Shown here: in pieces, positions 1 to 6,138 of the stretch
Layout: each line of letters begins with the position of its first letter
Numbering within the stretch: position 1 is the first letter of the stretch
The notes under the pieces: generated by a model
The model's input: the letters and a program-made list of their open reading frames with translations, nothing else
Told to the model about the DNA's origin: nothing
The model's database searches: none
Translations under genes and position numbers: made by a program
Assembly (NCBI GenBank): GCA_005883175.1
Contig: VAYV01000138.1
Span: forward strand, 1 to 6,609
Source of the DNA: Actinomycetota bacterium
GTDB lineage: Bacteria > Actinomycetota > AC-67
Length of the DNA: 6,609 nucleotides
Direction of reading: 5' to 3'

Positions 1-2
1 AC

Positions 3-515
3 AAGACCAAGTCGTTGGTGTACGAGGACCTGTGCCAGCGCGGGTACCTCTGGCGTGGCGGTGACGCGCTGAACATGGCGATCGGTCAGGGCGACGTGGA
101 GGCGACGCCGCTGCAGATGGCCGTCGTGTACTCGGCCGTTGCGAACGGTGGGAGCGTGCTCGTTCCGCACCTCGGCATGCAGATCATCACGCCGGCCGGG
201 AAGGTCGTGAAGTACGTGCAGCGCGCGCTCGCACAGGTTCCGATCAAAGGGACCGCGGTCTTCCCGTACCGCGAGTGGCCGTTCGGCTCGATCCCGGTCG
301 CGGCGAAGACCGGCTCGGCCGAGATCGTCGGCAAGCAACCCTTCAGCTGGTTCGCGTCCTACGCGCCGGCGAACGACCCGCAGTACGTCGTCGTCGCGGT
401 GGTCGAGCAGGCCGGTTTCGGAAGTCAGGTCGCCGGTCCGGTCGTGCGACGCATCATGGATCAGCTGTTCCACCTGAAGCCGCTCCCGATCCAGTTCGGA
501 GGGCGCAGCGACTGA
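3..515 (+). CDS. mrdA: Penicillin-binding protein 2 (elongasome transpeptidase), C-terminal part, 5' end outside window
   Basis: This is the end of a class B penicillin-binding protein, which cross-links peptide stems of new peptidoglycan outside the membrane during cell elongation. The frame is open from the left edge at base 3, so the TTG at 15 is an internal Leu codon and not a start. About 170 residues are visible. The third transpeptidase motif, KTGS, is at bases 306-317, followed by AEIVGKQPFSWFASYAP and a VVVAVVEQAGFG strand, a pattern characteristic of PBP2. The TPLQMA stretch before it is also typical. The SxxK and SxN catalytic motifs must lie upstream of the window. The TGA stop overlaps the rodA ATG by one base (TGATG), which suggests translational coupling with its SEDS partner. 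PBP2 rather than the division paralogue FtsI is inferred from the rodA neighbour and the sequence style. The product is confident; the choice of paralogue slightly less so. Confidence 0.93.
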   Translation, partial: KTKSLVYEDLCQRGYLWRGGDALNMAIGQGDVEATPLQMAVVYSAVANGGSVLVPHLGMQIITPAGKVVKYVQRALAQVPIKGTAVFPYREWPFGSIPVAAKTGSAEIVGKQPFSWFASYAPANDPQYVVVAVVEQAGFGSQVAGPVVRRIMDQLFHLKPLPIQFGGRSD

Positions 516-1693
516 TGGCGTTCGAAGGGTCTCTCGGGCGGCTCGAACGGATCGGGCGCGAACGCGTCGGTGGACGTGCGCTCGCCGAGCGCAGCCCGAT
601 CCGGCATCTCGACCCGACGCTGCTCCTCAGCGCGCTTGGGCTCACCGCGTTCGGCAACCTGATGGTGTACTCCGCGTCGTCGGCCCGGTTGCGCGCGCAG
701 GGTACCTCCCCGCAGTACCTCCTGAACCGCCAGATGACCTTCTCGCTGATCGGGATCGGCGTGATGGTGGTCGTCGCGATGTTCAACTACCGGCGGCTGC
801 GCGCGTGGACGTTCCCGCTGTACTTCGCCGGCCTCGCACTTTTGATCGCGGTATTGAGTCCGCTCGGTGCCTCGGCGAAGGGCGCACAGCGCTGGATAAA
901 CGTCGGTTTCTTCCAGTTGCAGCCGTCCGAGTTCATGAAGCTCGCCGTCCTGGTAGCGCTCGCGTACTTCTTGTCCGAGCGGCGTGGGCATCCGGCGGCG
1001 GGCGCGGTCGTCGGAGCGTGCGCGCTCGTGCTCGTGCCGGCAGTCTTGATCTTCAAACAGCCGGACCTCGGGACGCTGCTCGTCCTCATGGCGTTGCTGC
1101 TGACGCTGCTGGTCGTCGGCGGGACGCGCGCGCGCATCATGCTGGTCATCATCTTGCTGGGGGTCTCGTCGGTGGTCGGCGTGCTCCACACGCACGTGTT
1201 GAAGCAGTATCAGCTTGCCCGGTTGACGGCGTTCCTCGACCCGTCGACCGACCAGCAACGCACCGGTTACAACCTCGACCAGGCGAGGATCGCCGTCGGG
1301 TCGGGGCAGATCACCGGCAAGGGTCTGTTCACGGGAACACAGACGAACCTCGATTTCGTTCCAGAGGTACAGACAGACTTCATCTTCACCGCGGTCGGTG
1401 AAGAGCTGGGATTCGTAGGATCCGCGGTCCTTCTGGGGCTCTTCGCCATCTTCTTGTGGCGAGGGCTGCGGATCGCGATGCTCTCCAAGGATCTGTTCGG
1501 AACGCTGCTTGCGGCTGGGGTGGTCGCGATGCTCGCGTTCCAGATGTTCATCAACATCGGCATGACGATCGGCGTGTCGCCGATCACGGGGATCCCGCTG
1601 CCGTTCGTGTCGTACGGCGGCTCGTCGATGATCACGACCTACATCGCGACGGGACTCCTCCTCAACGTTCATATGCGCCGGCTGAGCAGCTAG
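515..1693 (+). CDS. rodA: RodA, SEDS-family peptidoglycan glycosyltransferase
   Basis: RodA polymerises lipid II into glycan strands and works with PBP2 in the elongation machinery in the inner membrane. The product is 392 residues, a normal length, with about ten hydrophobic membrane segments. Family motifs appear in order: MVYSASSA near 50-57, GAQRWI at 123-128, QLQPSEFMKL at 134-143, KQPDLGTLL at 181-189, GYNLDQARIA at 251-260, and the C-terminal GIPLPFVSYGGSSM at 359-372. The conserved Asp of the large extracellular loop, taken as catalytic in this family, is D288 in VQTDFIF (codon at 1376-1378). I chose the ATG at 515 because it overlaps the PBP2 stop and has GGAGGG at 498-503 in front. 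The same frame is open further upstream, but that part is PBP2 read out of frame. FtsW is the alternative family member; the PBP2 neighbour favours RodA. Confidence 0.95.
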   Translation: MAFEGSLGRLERIGRERVGGRALAERSPIRHLDPTLLLSALGLTAFGNLMVYSASSARLRAQGTSPQYLLNRQMTFSLIGIGVMVVVAMFNYRRLRAWTFPLYFAGLALLIAVLSPLGASAKGAQRWINVGFFQLQPSEFMKLAVLVALAYFLSERRGHPAAGAVVGACALVLVPAVLIFKQPDLGTLLVLMALLLTLLVVGGTRARIMLVIILLGVSSVVGVLHTHVLKQYQLARLTAFLDPSTDQQRTGYNLDQARIAVGSGQITGKGLFTGTQTNLDFVPEVQTDFIFTAVGEELGFVGSAVLLGLFAIFLWRGLRIAMLSKDLFGTLLAAGVVAMLAFQMFINIGMTIGVSPITGIPLPFVSYGGSSMITTYIATGLLLNVHMRRLSS

Positions 1694-2269
1694 GCGCACG
1701 GAAAGGCGGAAACAATGGAAAACGAAACAGGGACGAGCGAAGCGCACGAAGCGCCGGCCGAGCGGCCGGACGTCGTCGTGTCGCCGAGCAGGCAAGAAGA
1801 GATCAACACGAGCGCGCCGGACGGCGCGCAGCCGGCAGCCGGCCAAACGGCGGAGGGACCGAAGAAGCGCCGCCGCGGGCGCCGCGGTGGGAAACGCCAC
1901 CGGCGGAAGACGCCGGGCACCGGAACAGCGACGGCAACGGCCGAGCAGCCCTCCGGCTCGGCGACGGATGGGGCGGAAGCGGCGCCGAAGCCGCGCGCGC
2001 CGCGCCCGCAAGGCCAGCGCCAGCAACGACCGCGCCAGCCGCGGCCTGCACCTGCTGAAGCCGTAAGCCCCGATGGTTCCGAGCGGCCTGAAGCCGGCGC
2101 GGATCTCGCTGACGGCGAGACCACCGATGCGGTTGCCGCCGACGGGAAGCCGGCTGCGCCGAGACGGCGCAGGCGCCGCGGCGGCCGTGGTCGCGGTGGG
2201 AAGAAGCCGGCGGGCCAAGGAGCGCCGGGGGCCGAAACCGCCGACGCGCAACCGGCGGAGAAGTCCGCA

Positions 2270-2323
2270 CCGAAAGAGAAAGCCCCGCCGAAAGAGAAAG
2301 TTCCTCCGAAAGAGAAGGCCGCA
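2270..2323 (+). repeat. Three tandem 18-base repeats inside the RNase E/G N-terminal extension
   Basis: Three consecutive 18-base units start at 2270, 2288 and 2306. Each begins CCGAAAGAGAA and encodes PKEKAP, PKEKVP or PKEKAA. The units keep the reading frame and lie in the charged, presumably disordered linker before the catalytic core. Only the last six bases of each unit vary much, so the duplication looks fairly recent. Such a repeat can change copy number without breaking the frame. Confidence 0.8.
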
Positions 2324-2869
2324 CCGACCTCCACGCGCCTGGCCGCGCGCGCGATTCGCAAGACGCAACAGCAACAACAGCGCGGCCGCCGGCCCCGGAA
2401 GCGGCTGACGGAAGAAGAAGCGCGCACCCTCCGCGGCGCGGCGAAAACGATGCTCGTGCACGAGCACGACGACCGCACGCAGATCGCCGTGCTCGAGGAA
2501 GGGGTGCTCATCGAGCACTTCGTCGCGAGCAAAGGCCGCAAGACGTCGCTCGCCGGAAACATCTTCTTGGGCAAGGTCCAGAACGTGCTACCCGGCATGG
2601 AAGCGGCGTTCGTCGATTTCGGGCGCGGCCGGAACGGCGTCCTGTACGCCGGCGAGGTGAACTATTCGCCCGAAGACCTCGAGGGCGACGCGTCACCGCG
2701 CATCGAGAAGGTGCTGAAGTCCGGCCAAGCGTTGATGGTTCAGGTCACGAAAGATCCGATCGGTACCAAAGGCGCGCGCCTCACGACGCAGCTTTCGCTG
2801 GCCGGTCGCTACATGGTGCTCGCACCGGAACAGCAGCTGACCGGAATCAGCAGGCGGCTCGCCGAGAAC

Positions 2870-2883
2870 GAGCGCGCGCGCCA
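2870..2883 (+). other. Deletion and frameshift junction in RNase E/G
   Basis: The protein match leaves the first frame after residues ENERAR (codons ending about 2878) and resumes in the next frame at codon 2880-2882 (Ala-Asn-Leu-Ile). The junction sits in an alternating GCGCGCGCG tract at 2872-2880. Restoring the frame needs a missing length of 3n+2 bases; the gap against E. coli RNase E suggests roughly 100-115 bases. A GC repeat at the joint fits either slippage or short-homology deletion in the cell, or collapse during sequencing or assembly. Confidence 0.75.
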
Positions 2884-3586
2884 ACCTCATCAAGATCTGG
2901 GATCAGATCCAGAAGACTGCGAAGAAGGCGAAGGCACCGTCGGCTCTCTACGAAGAGCCCGAGCTCGTCAACAAGGTCGTGCGCGACATCTTCAGCGGCG
3001 ACTTCGAGCGGGTCGTTGTCGACTCGCGCGCCGTGTACGAAGCGATCAAGGGCTACCTCGACGAAACGGCGCCGGATCTTCTCGATCGCTTGGAGCTGCA
3101 CCAAGGTGCGCTCCCGATCTTCGAGGAATATCGCGTGACCGAACAGCTGCACAAGGCGCTCGAACGCAAAGTCTGGCTGCCGAGCGGCGGCTCACTGGTC
3201 ATCGATCGCACCGAAGCGATGACGGTGATCGACGTGAACACCGGCAAGTTCACCGGCAAGGGCGGGAACCTCGAGGAGACCGTGTTCAAGAACAACATCG
3301 AGGCAGCGGAGGAGGTCGCGCGCCAGCTCCGCTTGCGCGACATCGGCGGGATCATCGTGATCGACTTCATCGACATGATCGATCCCAAGAACCAGCAAGA
3401 GCTGCTGCGGACGCTCAAGCGCGCGCCGTCGCGCGACAAGACGCGGAGCCAGGTGTTCGAGGTGTCGAACCTCGGCTTGGTCGAGATGACGCGCAAGAAG
3501 GTGTCCGAAGGGCTGCTCGACGCGTTCAGCGAGCCGTGCCCCAACTGCGAAGGACGCGGTATCGTCCTAACCCACGAGATCGACTA

Positions 3587-3591
3587 AGGAG
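3587..3591 (+). promoter_or_regulatory. Ribosome binding site of rplU
   Basis: AGGAG lies five bases before the rplU ATG at 3597. Its first base is the last base of the RNase E/G stop codon, so the two genes are tightly packed and probably share one transcript. It is the best Shine-Dalgarno site in the window and fixes the L21 start. Confidence 0.75.
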
Positions 3592-3596
3592 CCCGC

Positions 3597-4085
3597 ATGT
3601 ACGCCATCATCCGGACCGGGGGACACCAAGAGAAGGTGACCGCCGGGGAGCAGATCACCGTCGACTACCTGAATCAGCGGGCGGTCGGCGACACCGTGAC
3701 GTTCCCCGCGCTCATGATCAGCGCCGACGACGGCACCGTTGTGTCGGACCACAAGGAGCTCGCCGATACGGCGAAGGTGACGGGGACGGTCGTGCAACAC
3801 ATCAAGGCCGACAAGGTCGACGTGTTCCAGTACCGGAACAAGACCGGCTACCGCCGGCACACGGGGCACCGGCAGCCGATGACGCTGGTCGAGATTACGG
3901 AGATCCGCCTGGGCGACGTGGTCGCGACCGCTCCGGTGCCGGAAGAAGTGCCCGAGCAGCCTGCCGAGACCGCCACGGAAGCTGCGGCGCCGAAGGCGCG
4001 CAAGGCGGCACCGAAGAAGTCGTCGCCGCGGAAGAGCGCCGCGAAGAAGGCTGCTCCCAAGAAGGCGGCGCCGAAGACGAAGTAG
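3597..4085 (+). CDS. rplU: 50S ribosomal protein L21 with a long Lys/Ala/Pro C-terminal tail
   Basis: L21 binds 23S rRNA in the large ribosomal subunit. Residues 1-106 form the whole usual protein: MYAIIRTGGHQEKV at the start, VGDTVTFPALM, KVTGTVVQHIKADKVDVFQY, and the signature NKTGYRRHTGHRQPMTLVEITEI at 81-103. Typical L21 is about 103 residues; this one is 162. The extra part is an acidic linker (PEEVPEQPAETATE, about 115-128) followed by a basic tail at 132-162 built from AAPKK and SAAKK steps, resembling histone H1-like tails. Such a tail is probably disordered and could contact RNA or DNA; that is inference. ATG 3597 has an AGGAG site five bases upstream. The gene lies between RNase E/G and rpmA, the standard order. 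Confidence 0.97.
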   Translation: MYAIIRTGGHQEKVTAGEQITVDYLNQRAVGDTVTFPALMISADDGTVVSDHKELADTAKVTGTVVQHIKADKVDVFQYRNKTGYRRHTGHRQPMTLVEITEIRLGDVVATAPVPEEVPEQPAETATEAAAPKARKAAPKKSSPRKSAAKKAAPKKAAPKTK

Positions 4086-4112
4086 CTGGTTTCGGGGGTG
4101 CCGGAGCTCTGG

Positions 4113-4118
4113 TACCCT
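4113..4118 (+). promoter_or_regulatory. Possible -10 element just before rpmA
   Basis: TACCCT fits the TAnnnT pattern and ends ten bases before the rpmA ATG at 4129. The only purine-rich site nearby, GGAG at 4103-4106, is 22 bases from the start, too far for a normal Shine-Dalgarno site. A short-leader or near-leaderless transcript is therefore possible. There is no clear -35 box, and co-transcription from rplU is the simpler view. Confidence 0.15.
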
Positions 4119-4128
4119 TCCACGCGCA

Positions 4129-4383
4129 ATGGCGAGCAAGAAGGGTGCATCCAGCAGCCGGAACGGGCGGGATTCCAACCCGCAGTATCTCGGCGTGAAG
4201 CGCTATGCCGGCCAAACGGTGACGGCGGGGAGCATCCTGGTGCGCCAGCGCGGAACGAAGATCCACCCCGGCGACAACGTCGGGAAGGGCCGCGACGACA
4301 CGCTGTTCGCGCTCGTGGCCGGCGAAGTGCGCTTCCGCGAGCGTCGGAACCGCCGCCTCGTGGACGTCATCCCCAGCGCCTAA
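4129..4383 (+). CDS. rpmA: 50S ribosomal protein L27
   Basis: L27 sits at the peptidyl-transferase centre of the large subunit, where its flexible N-terminus reaches toward the tRNA ends. The product is 84 residues, the normal length, and nearly every part matches the family: ASKKGASSSRNGRDSNPQYLG at residues 2-22, VKRYAGQTVTAGSILVRQRG at 23-42, and TKIHPGDNVGKGRDDTLFAL at 43-62. It starts directly as MASKKG without the cleavable N-terminal extension found in many Bacillota. The gene lies 43 bases after rplU. No good ribosome binding site is seen at the usual distance, which is odd for such a highly expressed protein. The obg gene that commonly follows rpmA is not present here. Confidence 0.98.
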   Translation: MASKKGASSSRNGRDSNPQYLGVKRYAGQTVTAGSILVRQRGTKIHPGDNVGKGRDDTLFALVAGEVRFRERRNRRLVDVIPSA

Positions 4384-4460
4384 GCGCGCCCAGATTCTTC
4401 TTCTACCTGCGGATCTTGGCTTCCTGATGAGTTTCCAGCCTGCTCGCGTCCGTGGGGGGC

Positions 4461-4466
4461 TAGAAT
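4461..4466 (+). promoter_or_regulatory. Possible -10 element upstream of the two-helix membrane protein gene
   Basis: TAGAAT resembles the TATAAT consensus and lies 17 bases before the ATG at 4484. A start of transcription near 4473 would leave a very short leader beginning around the GAGG at 4473-4476, so both signals cannot work fully together. No good -35 box was found at 16-18 bases upstream. It is a weak candidate, offered because this gene may start a new transcription unit after rpmA. Confidence 0.25.
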
Positions 4467-4483
4467 GTGTGTGAGGCGGCGAG

Positions 4484-5137
4484 ATGTTAATAAAGCGCTT
4501 GCTCTTCGCCGGCGCAGTGGCCGGCATAACGGTCGCGCTCCTTCTTCCCCATTCGAGCGGGGACCGGACCGTCTTCGTCATTTCGGGTGGCGATCTCAGA
4601 CGCGCCGCTTCGTTCGACAACGACAAGATCGGTCCCGCCCGCGGATGGTGGTGGCATCCAGAGACGCGCGTCCCGCCGCTGACCGGGTCTCGGTACCATC
4701 TTCGGTTCCATGACTCGGCCTCTCCTGCGGTTGTGACCGAGTGGATCTACGTCCCTGACGCATCGGGCGCGCTGCCTGTCACGGGTGAGTCTCGACTTCG
4801 CGACACGCGTCGGATCGTGTGGATGGCGTTCACACCCGCTTTCAATTCTGATCTCATCGCTCAGATACGTGGTGGCTCCGAGTTTGTGGACGGCAAAGCG
4901 CTGTCCGTAGTTCTGGCCATCGGAGCAGGGGTCCTGCTGATCTTGACGGCCGTGGGGCTCCGGTTCTATGCGGCCCCACTGTGGCTTCTACGCAGAGCGA
5001 CGCACGATGCCGGCGTTGCGGTTGCATCCGACGCGGGGCCCGCGTACCTGTACACATCGGTGCCGCGCGTGCTGTGGCCGGAGATGGGCCGCCTCGGGCG
5101 CGCGCCACGCCCCCCTGTGCTCCCTCCCACCGTGTAA
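4484..5137 (+). CDS. Unrecognised membrane protein with two predicted helices and an outside domain
   Basis: I do not recognise this 217-residue protein. A positively charged start (MLIKRLL) leads into a hydrophobic segment at about 5-22. A polar domain follows at 23-138 with conspicuous aromatic stretches (RGWWWHPE at 53-60, VVTEWIYVPD at 83-92, RIVWMAF at 110-116). A second strong hydrophobic segment spans 139-159 or a little further, and the tail is short and Pro/Arg-rich. Inferred topology: both ends in the cytoplasm and residues 23-138 outside. The first segment could instead be an uncleaved signal anchor; no clear cleavage site is seen. GAGG at 4473-4476 is seven bases before ATG 4484. 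Codons are less GC-ending than in rodA, and the early TTA and ATA codons are unusual here. No cysteine is present. Function unknown; that it is a real gene is likely but not certain. Confidence 0.7.
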   Translation: MLIKRLLFAGAVAGITVALLLPHSSGDRTVFVISGGDLRRAASFDNDKIGPARGWWWHPETRVPPLTGSRYHLRFHDSASPAVVTEWIYVPDASGALPVTGESRLRDTRRIVWMAFTPAFNSDLIAQIRGGSEFVDGKALSVVLAIGAGVLLILTAVGLRFYAAPLWLLRRATHDAGVAVASDAGPAYLYTSVPRVLWPEMGRLGRAPRPPVLPPTV

Positions 5138-5151
5138 GCGGACGTCCGCTT
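5136..5151. repeat. 16-base perfect palindrome at the end of the membrane protein gene
   Basis: AAGCGGACGTCCGCTT reads the same on both strands. It starts on the last two bases of the TAA stop of the preceding gene. As RNA it can form a six-pair stem with a four-base loop followed by only a weak T stretch (TTTC counting the stem end), so it is a poor intrinsic terminator. A dimeric-protein binding site is the other reading. Confidence 0.4.
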
Positions 5152-5653
5152 TCAGCGTATGCGGCATCCGATGCCGGGATCGATGCGGACTCAGCCGAGC
5201 GTTTGAATGCTGCCGCGACTGTGCCCAAGATGGGACATTGGCTGACGATCGGATAGATGACTCTGAATCAGACGACTTGGGGTCTCAGCGCGAATCCGGG
5301 CCGCGCGCGCGCAGCCGTTCGAGGTAAGGATCGGCCGATGGCGCGAAAGGCATCCTCGCTCGCCTCGACTTGAGAACAAAGCTCGACACCAGCCTCTCCT
5401 GCAACATAAGTAGACCGGGTCGGTCAGGTTCCTGTGGCCCATCTCGTTCCTAGCTGGTTTGAACCCAAGTGTCGGGGGCAGAGTCCGGTTTGTGACGGTT
5501 CATCACATTCCCCCGGCGCGCCCACGGAAGCATTGTTCGCCAAAGAAAAAGTCATGACTATTCCGCGGGCGCCTCCCGGATGACGCTTCGATAGCGATGG
5601 TCGCTGCAGTGACGACTTTCGAATGCAACCCTTGACGAGGAGAGCTGGTCATC
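5152..5653. other. Intergenic stretch of about 500 bases without a convincing gene
   Basis: I see no tRNA, other recognisable RNA gene, insertion-sequence end or array here. Contents: an inverted repeat CCCAAG (5224-5229) and CTTGGG (5276-5281), too far apart to mean much; an alternating GC tract near 5308-5318; a small minus-strand open frame of 34-40 codons (5285-5407, described in the findings); and a short palindrome AGTCATGACT at 5550-5559. Base composition is less GC-rich than in the ribosomal block. The right end probably holds the promoter of the secreted protein gene. Confidence 0.5.
5533..5561 (+). promoter_or_regulatory. Weak promoter candidate for the secreted protein gene
   Basis: TTGTTC at 5533-5538 and GACTAT at 5556-5561 are separated by 17 bases, the ideal spacing, but each box matches the housekeeping consensus at only three of six positions. 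The palindrome AGTCATGACT (5550-5559) overlaps the -10 box, which would suit a repressor site. The leader would be about 85 bases long. Confidence 0.2.
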
Positions 5654-6127
5654 ATGAGCAAGGTAGCCTTGAAACGAAAAGTGGCTCGAGGCGCCGTAAT
5701 CGGCGCAGTGCTTGTCGTGTCGGCAGCTATGGCGTTTTCGGCCTTAGCTGCGGCAACGGTAACGATCGATTCCGCCGCGAAGCTGGTCGCCAAAGGCTCC
5801 GGTGTCACGGTGACGGGGACGGTCACGTGCAGTTACGCGACTCTTGGCCAACTTCTGCACAACTTCAGCGACCAAGACACCCTTACCGTCTCCGTGTCGG
5901 AGAAAACCGGTCAAGGCGTCGCGCACGGGTCGACGACCTTGGCGGGTCCGCCATGCGACGGTAGTAGCCACCCTTGGAGCACCAGCGTGCCCGCAGATAA
6001 TCCAGCGAGGCCGTTCAGAGCCGGAAACGGAGCTGCGACGGCCTTCTATACCGCGTGTGCTCTCTCCAATGGGGTCTGCGTTGAGACTCAGCAGGGCAGC
6101 GCCAGCGCGACGGTAAAGATTTCGTAG
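5654..6127 (+). CDS. Small secreted protein with four cysteines, function unknown
   Basis: The 157-residue product begins with a classic export signal: a basic start (MSKVALKRKVARG), a hydrophobic stretch at about 13-29, and an Ala-Leu-Ala cleavage site at 30-32, giving a mature protein of about 125 residues. The mature part is rich in Thr, Ser, Val and Gly and reads like a beta-sandwich: VTIDSAAKLV, GVTVTGTVTCS, DTLTVSVSEK, and a final SASATVKIS strand. The cysteines are at 59, 101, 135 and 142, enough for two disulfides outside the cell. The pattern GTVTCS then CDGSSHPW resembles a type of secreted actinobacterial domain (possibly the DUF6299 kind), a resemblance from memory that needs a profile search. 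ATG 5654 follows AGGAG at 5638-5642 with an 11-base spacer, slightly long. There is no anchor or sortase motif, so it is probably released. A strong hairpin follows the stop. Confidence 0.8.
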   Translation: MSKVALKRKVARGAVIGAVLVVSAAMAFSALAAATVTIDSAAKLVAKGSGVTVTGTVTCSYATLGQLLHNFSDQDTLTVSVSEKTGQGVAHGSTTLAGPPCDGSSHPWSTSVPADNPARPFRAGNGAATAFYTACALSNGVCVETQQGSASATVKIS

Positions 6128-6138
6128 ACGCATAACTT

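Larger units (their letters stand above)
1715..3587 (+). pseudogene. rne: Ribonuclease E/G, interrupted by an internal out-of-frame deletion
   Basis: RNase E/G is the endoribonuclease that matures rRNA and starts mRNA decay. The first frame runs from ATG 1715 (GGAAAGGCGGA just upstream) through about 389 residues. Residues 1-240 are a low-complexity extension rich in Arg, Pro and Ala with basic clusters (KKRRRGRRGGKRHRRK, RRRRRRGGRGRGGKK). The core then starts (MLVHEHDD, residues 246-253), with the S1 domain at about 278-365. Near 2873-2882 homology jumps to the frame of 2880-3584, beginning ANLIKIWDQIQKTAKKAKAP. Metal-binding aspartates are present at 3231-3233 (VIDVN) and 3363-3365 (VIDFIDM), matching E. 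coli D303 and D346, and the zinc-link CPNC is at 3537-3548. Compared with E. coli RNase E about 34-38 residues are missing between ENERAR and NLIKIW, including the 5'-sensor Arg-Thr. The stop lies 9 bases before rplU. It may be a real lesion or an assembly error, in which case this is an intact gene of about 660 codons. Confidence 0.9.

Noticed and set aside
275..514. Earlier start for rodA 80 codons upstream
   Set aside because: This part lies inside the PBP2 coding region, out of frame, and is Arg-rich nonsense. The ATG at 515 has the stop overlap and a ribosome binding site.
461..2518. 685-codon open frame on the minus strand
   Set aside because: It is antisense to PBP2, rodA and RNase E/G, has a low-complexity Arg/His/Asp composition, and mirrors the codon pattern of the true genes.
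1690..2598. 302-codon minus-strand open frame opposite the RNase E/G N-terminus
   Set aside because: Its Ala/Arg/Pro/Ser-rich sequence is the mirror of the low-complexity + strand repeat region, and no family features are seen.
1715..4198. One continuous 827-codon frame from the RNase E/G start through rplU to beyond it
   Set aside because: After about 2880 this frame gives Arg/Gly-rich nonsense, while clear RNase E/G and L21 sequences lie in the other frame. The openness after the frameshift comes from the high GC content.
4465..4713. Alternative + frame starting at ATG 4465, overlapping the membrane protein gene
   Set aside because: It is Arg-rich, has no family pattern and lies within the better supported frame that starts at 4484.
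5456..5466. GGTTTGAACCC, resembling the T-arm of a tRNA and thus a possible attachment site
   Set aside because: The loop lacks the TTC of a T-loop, the stem pairs only three bases, and no acceptor, D or anticodon arm can be built around it.
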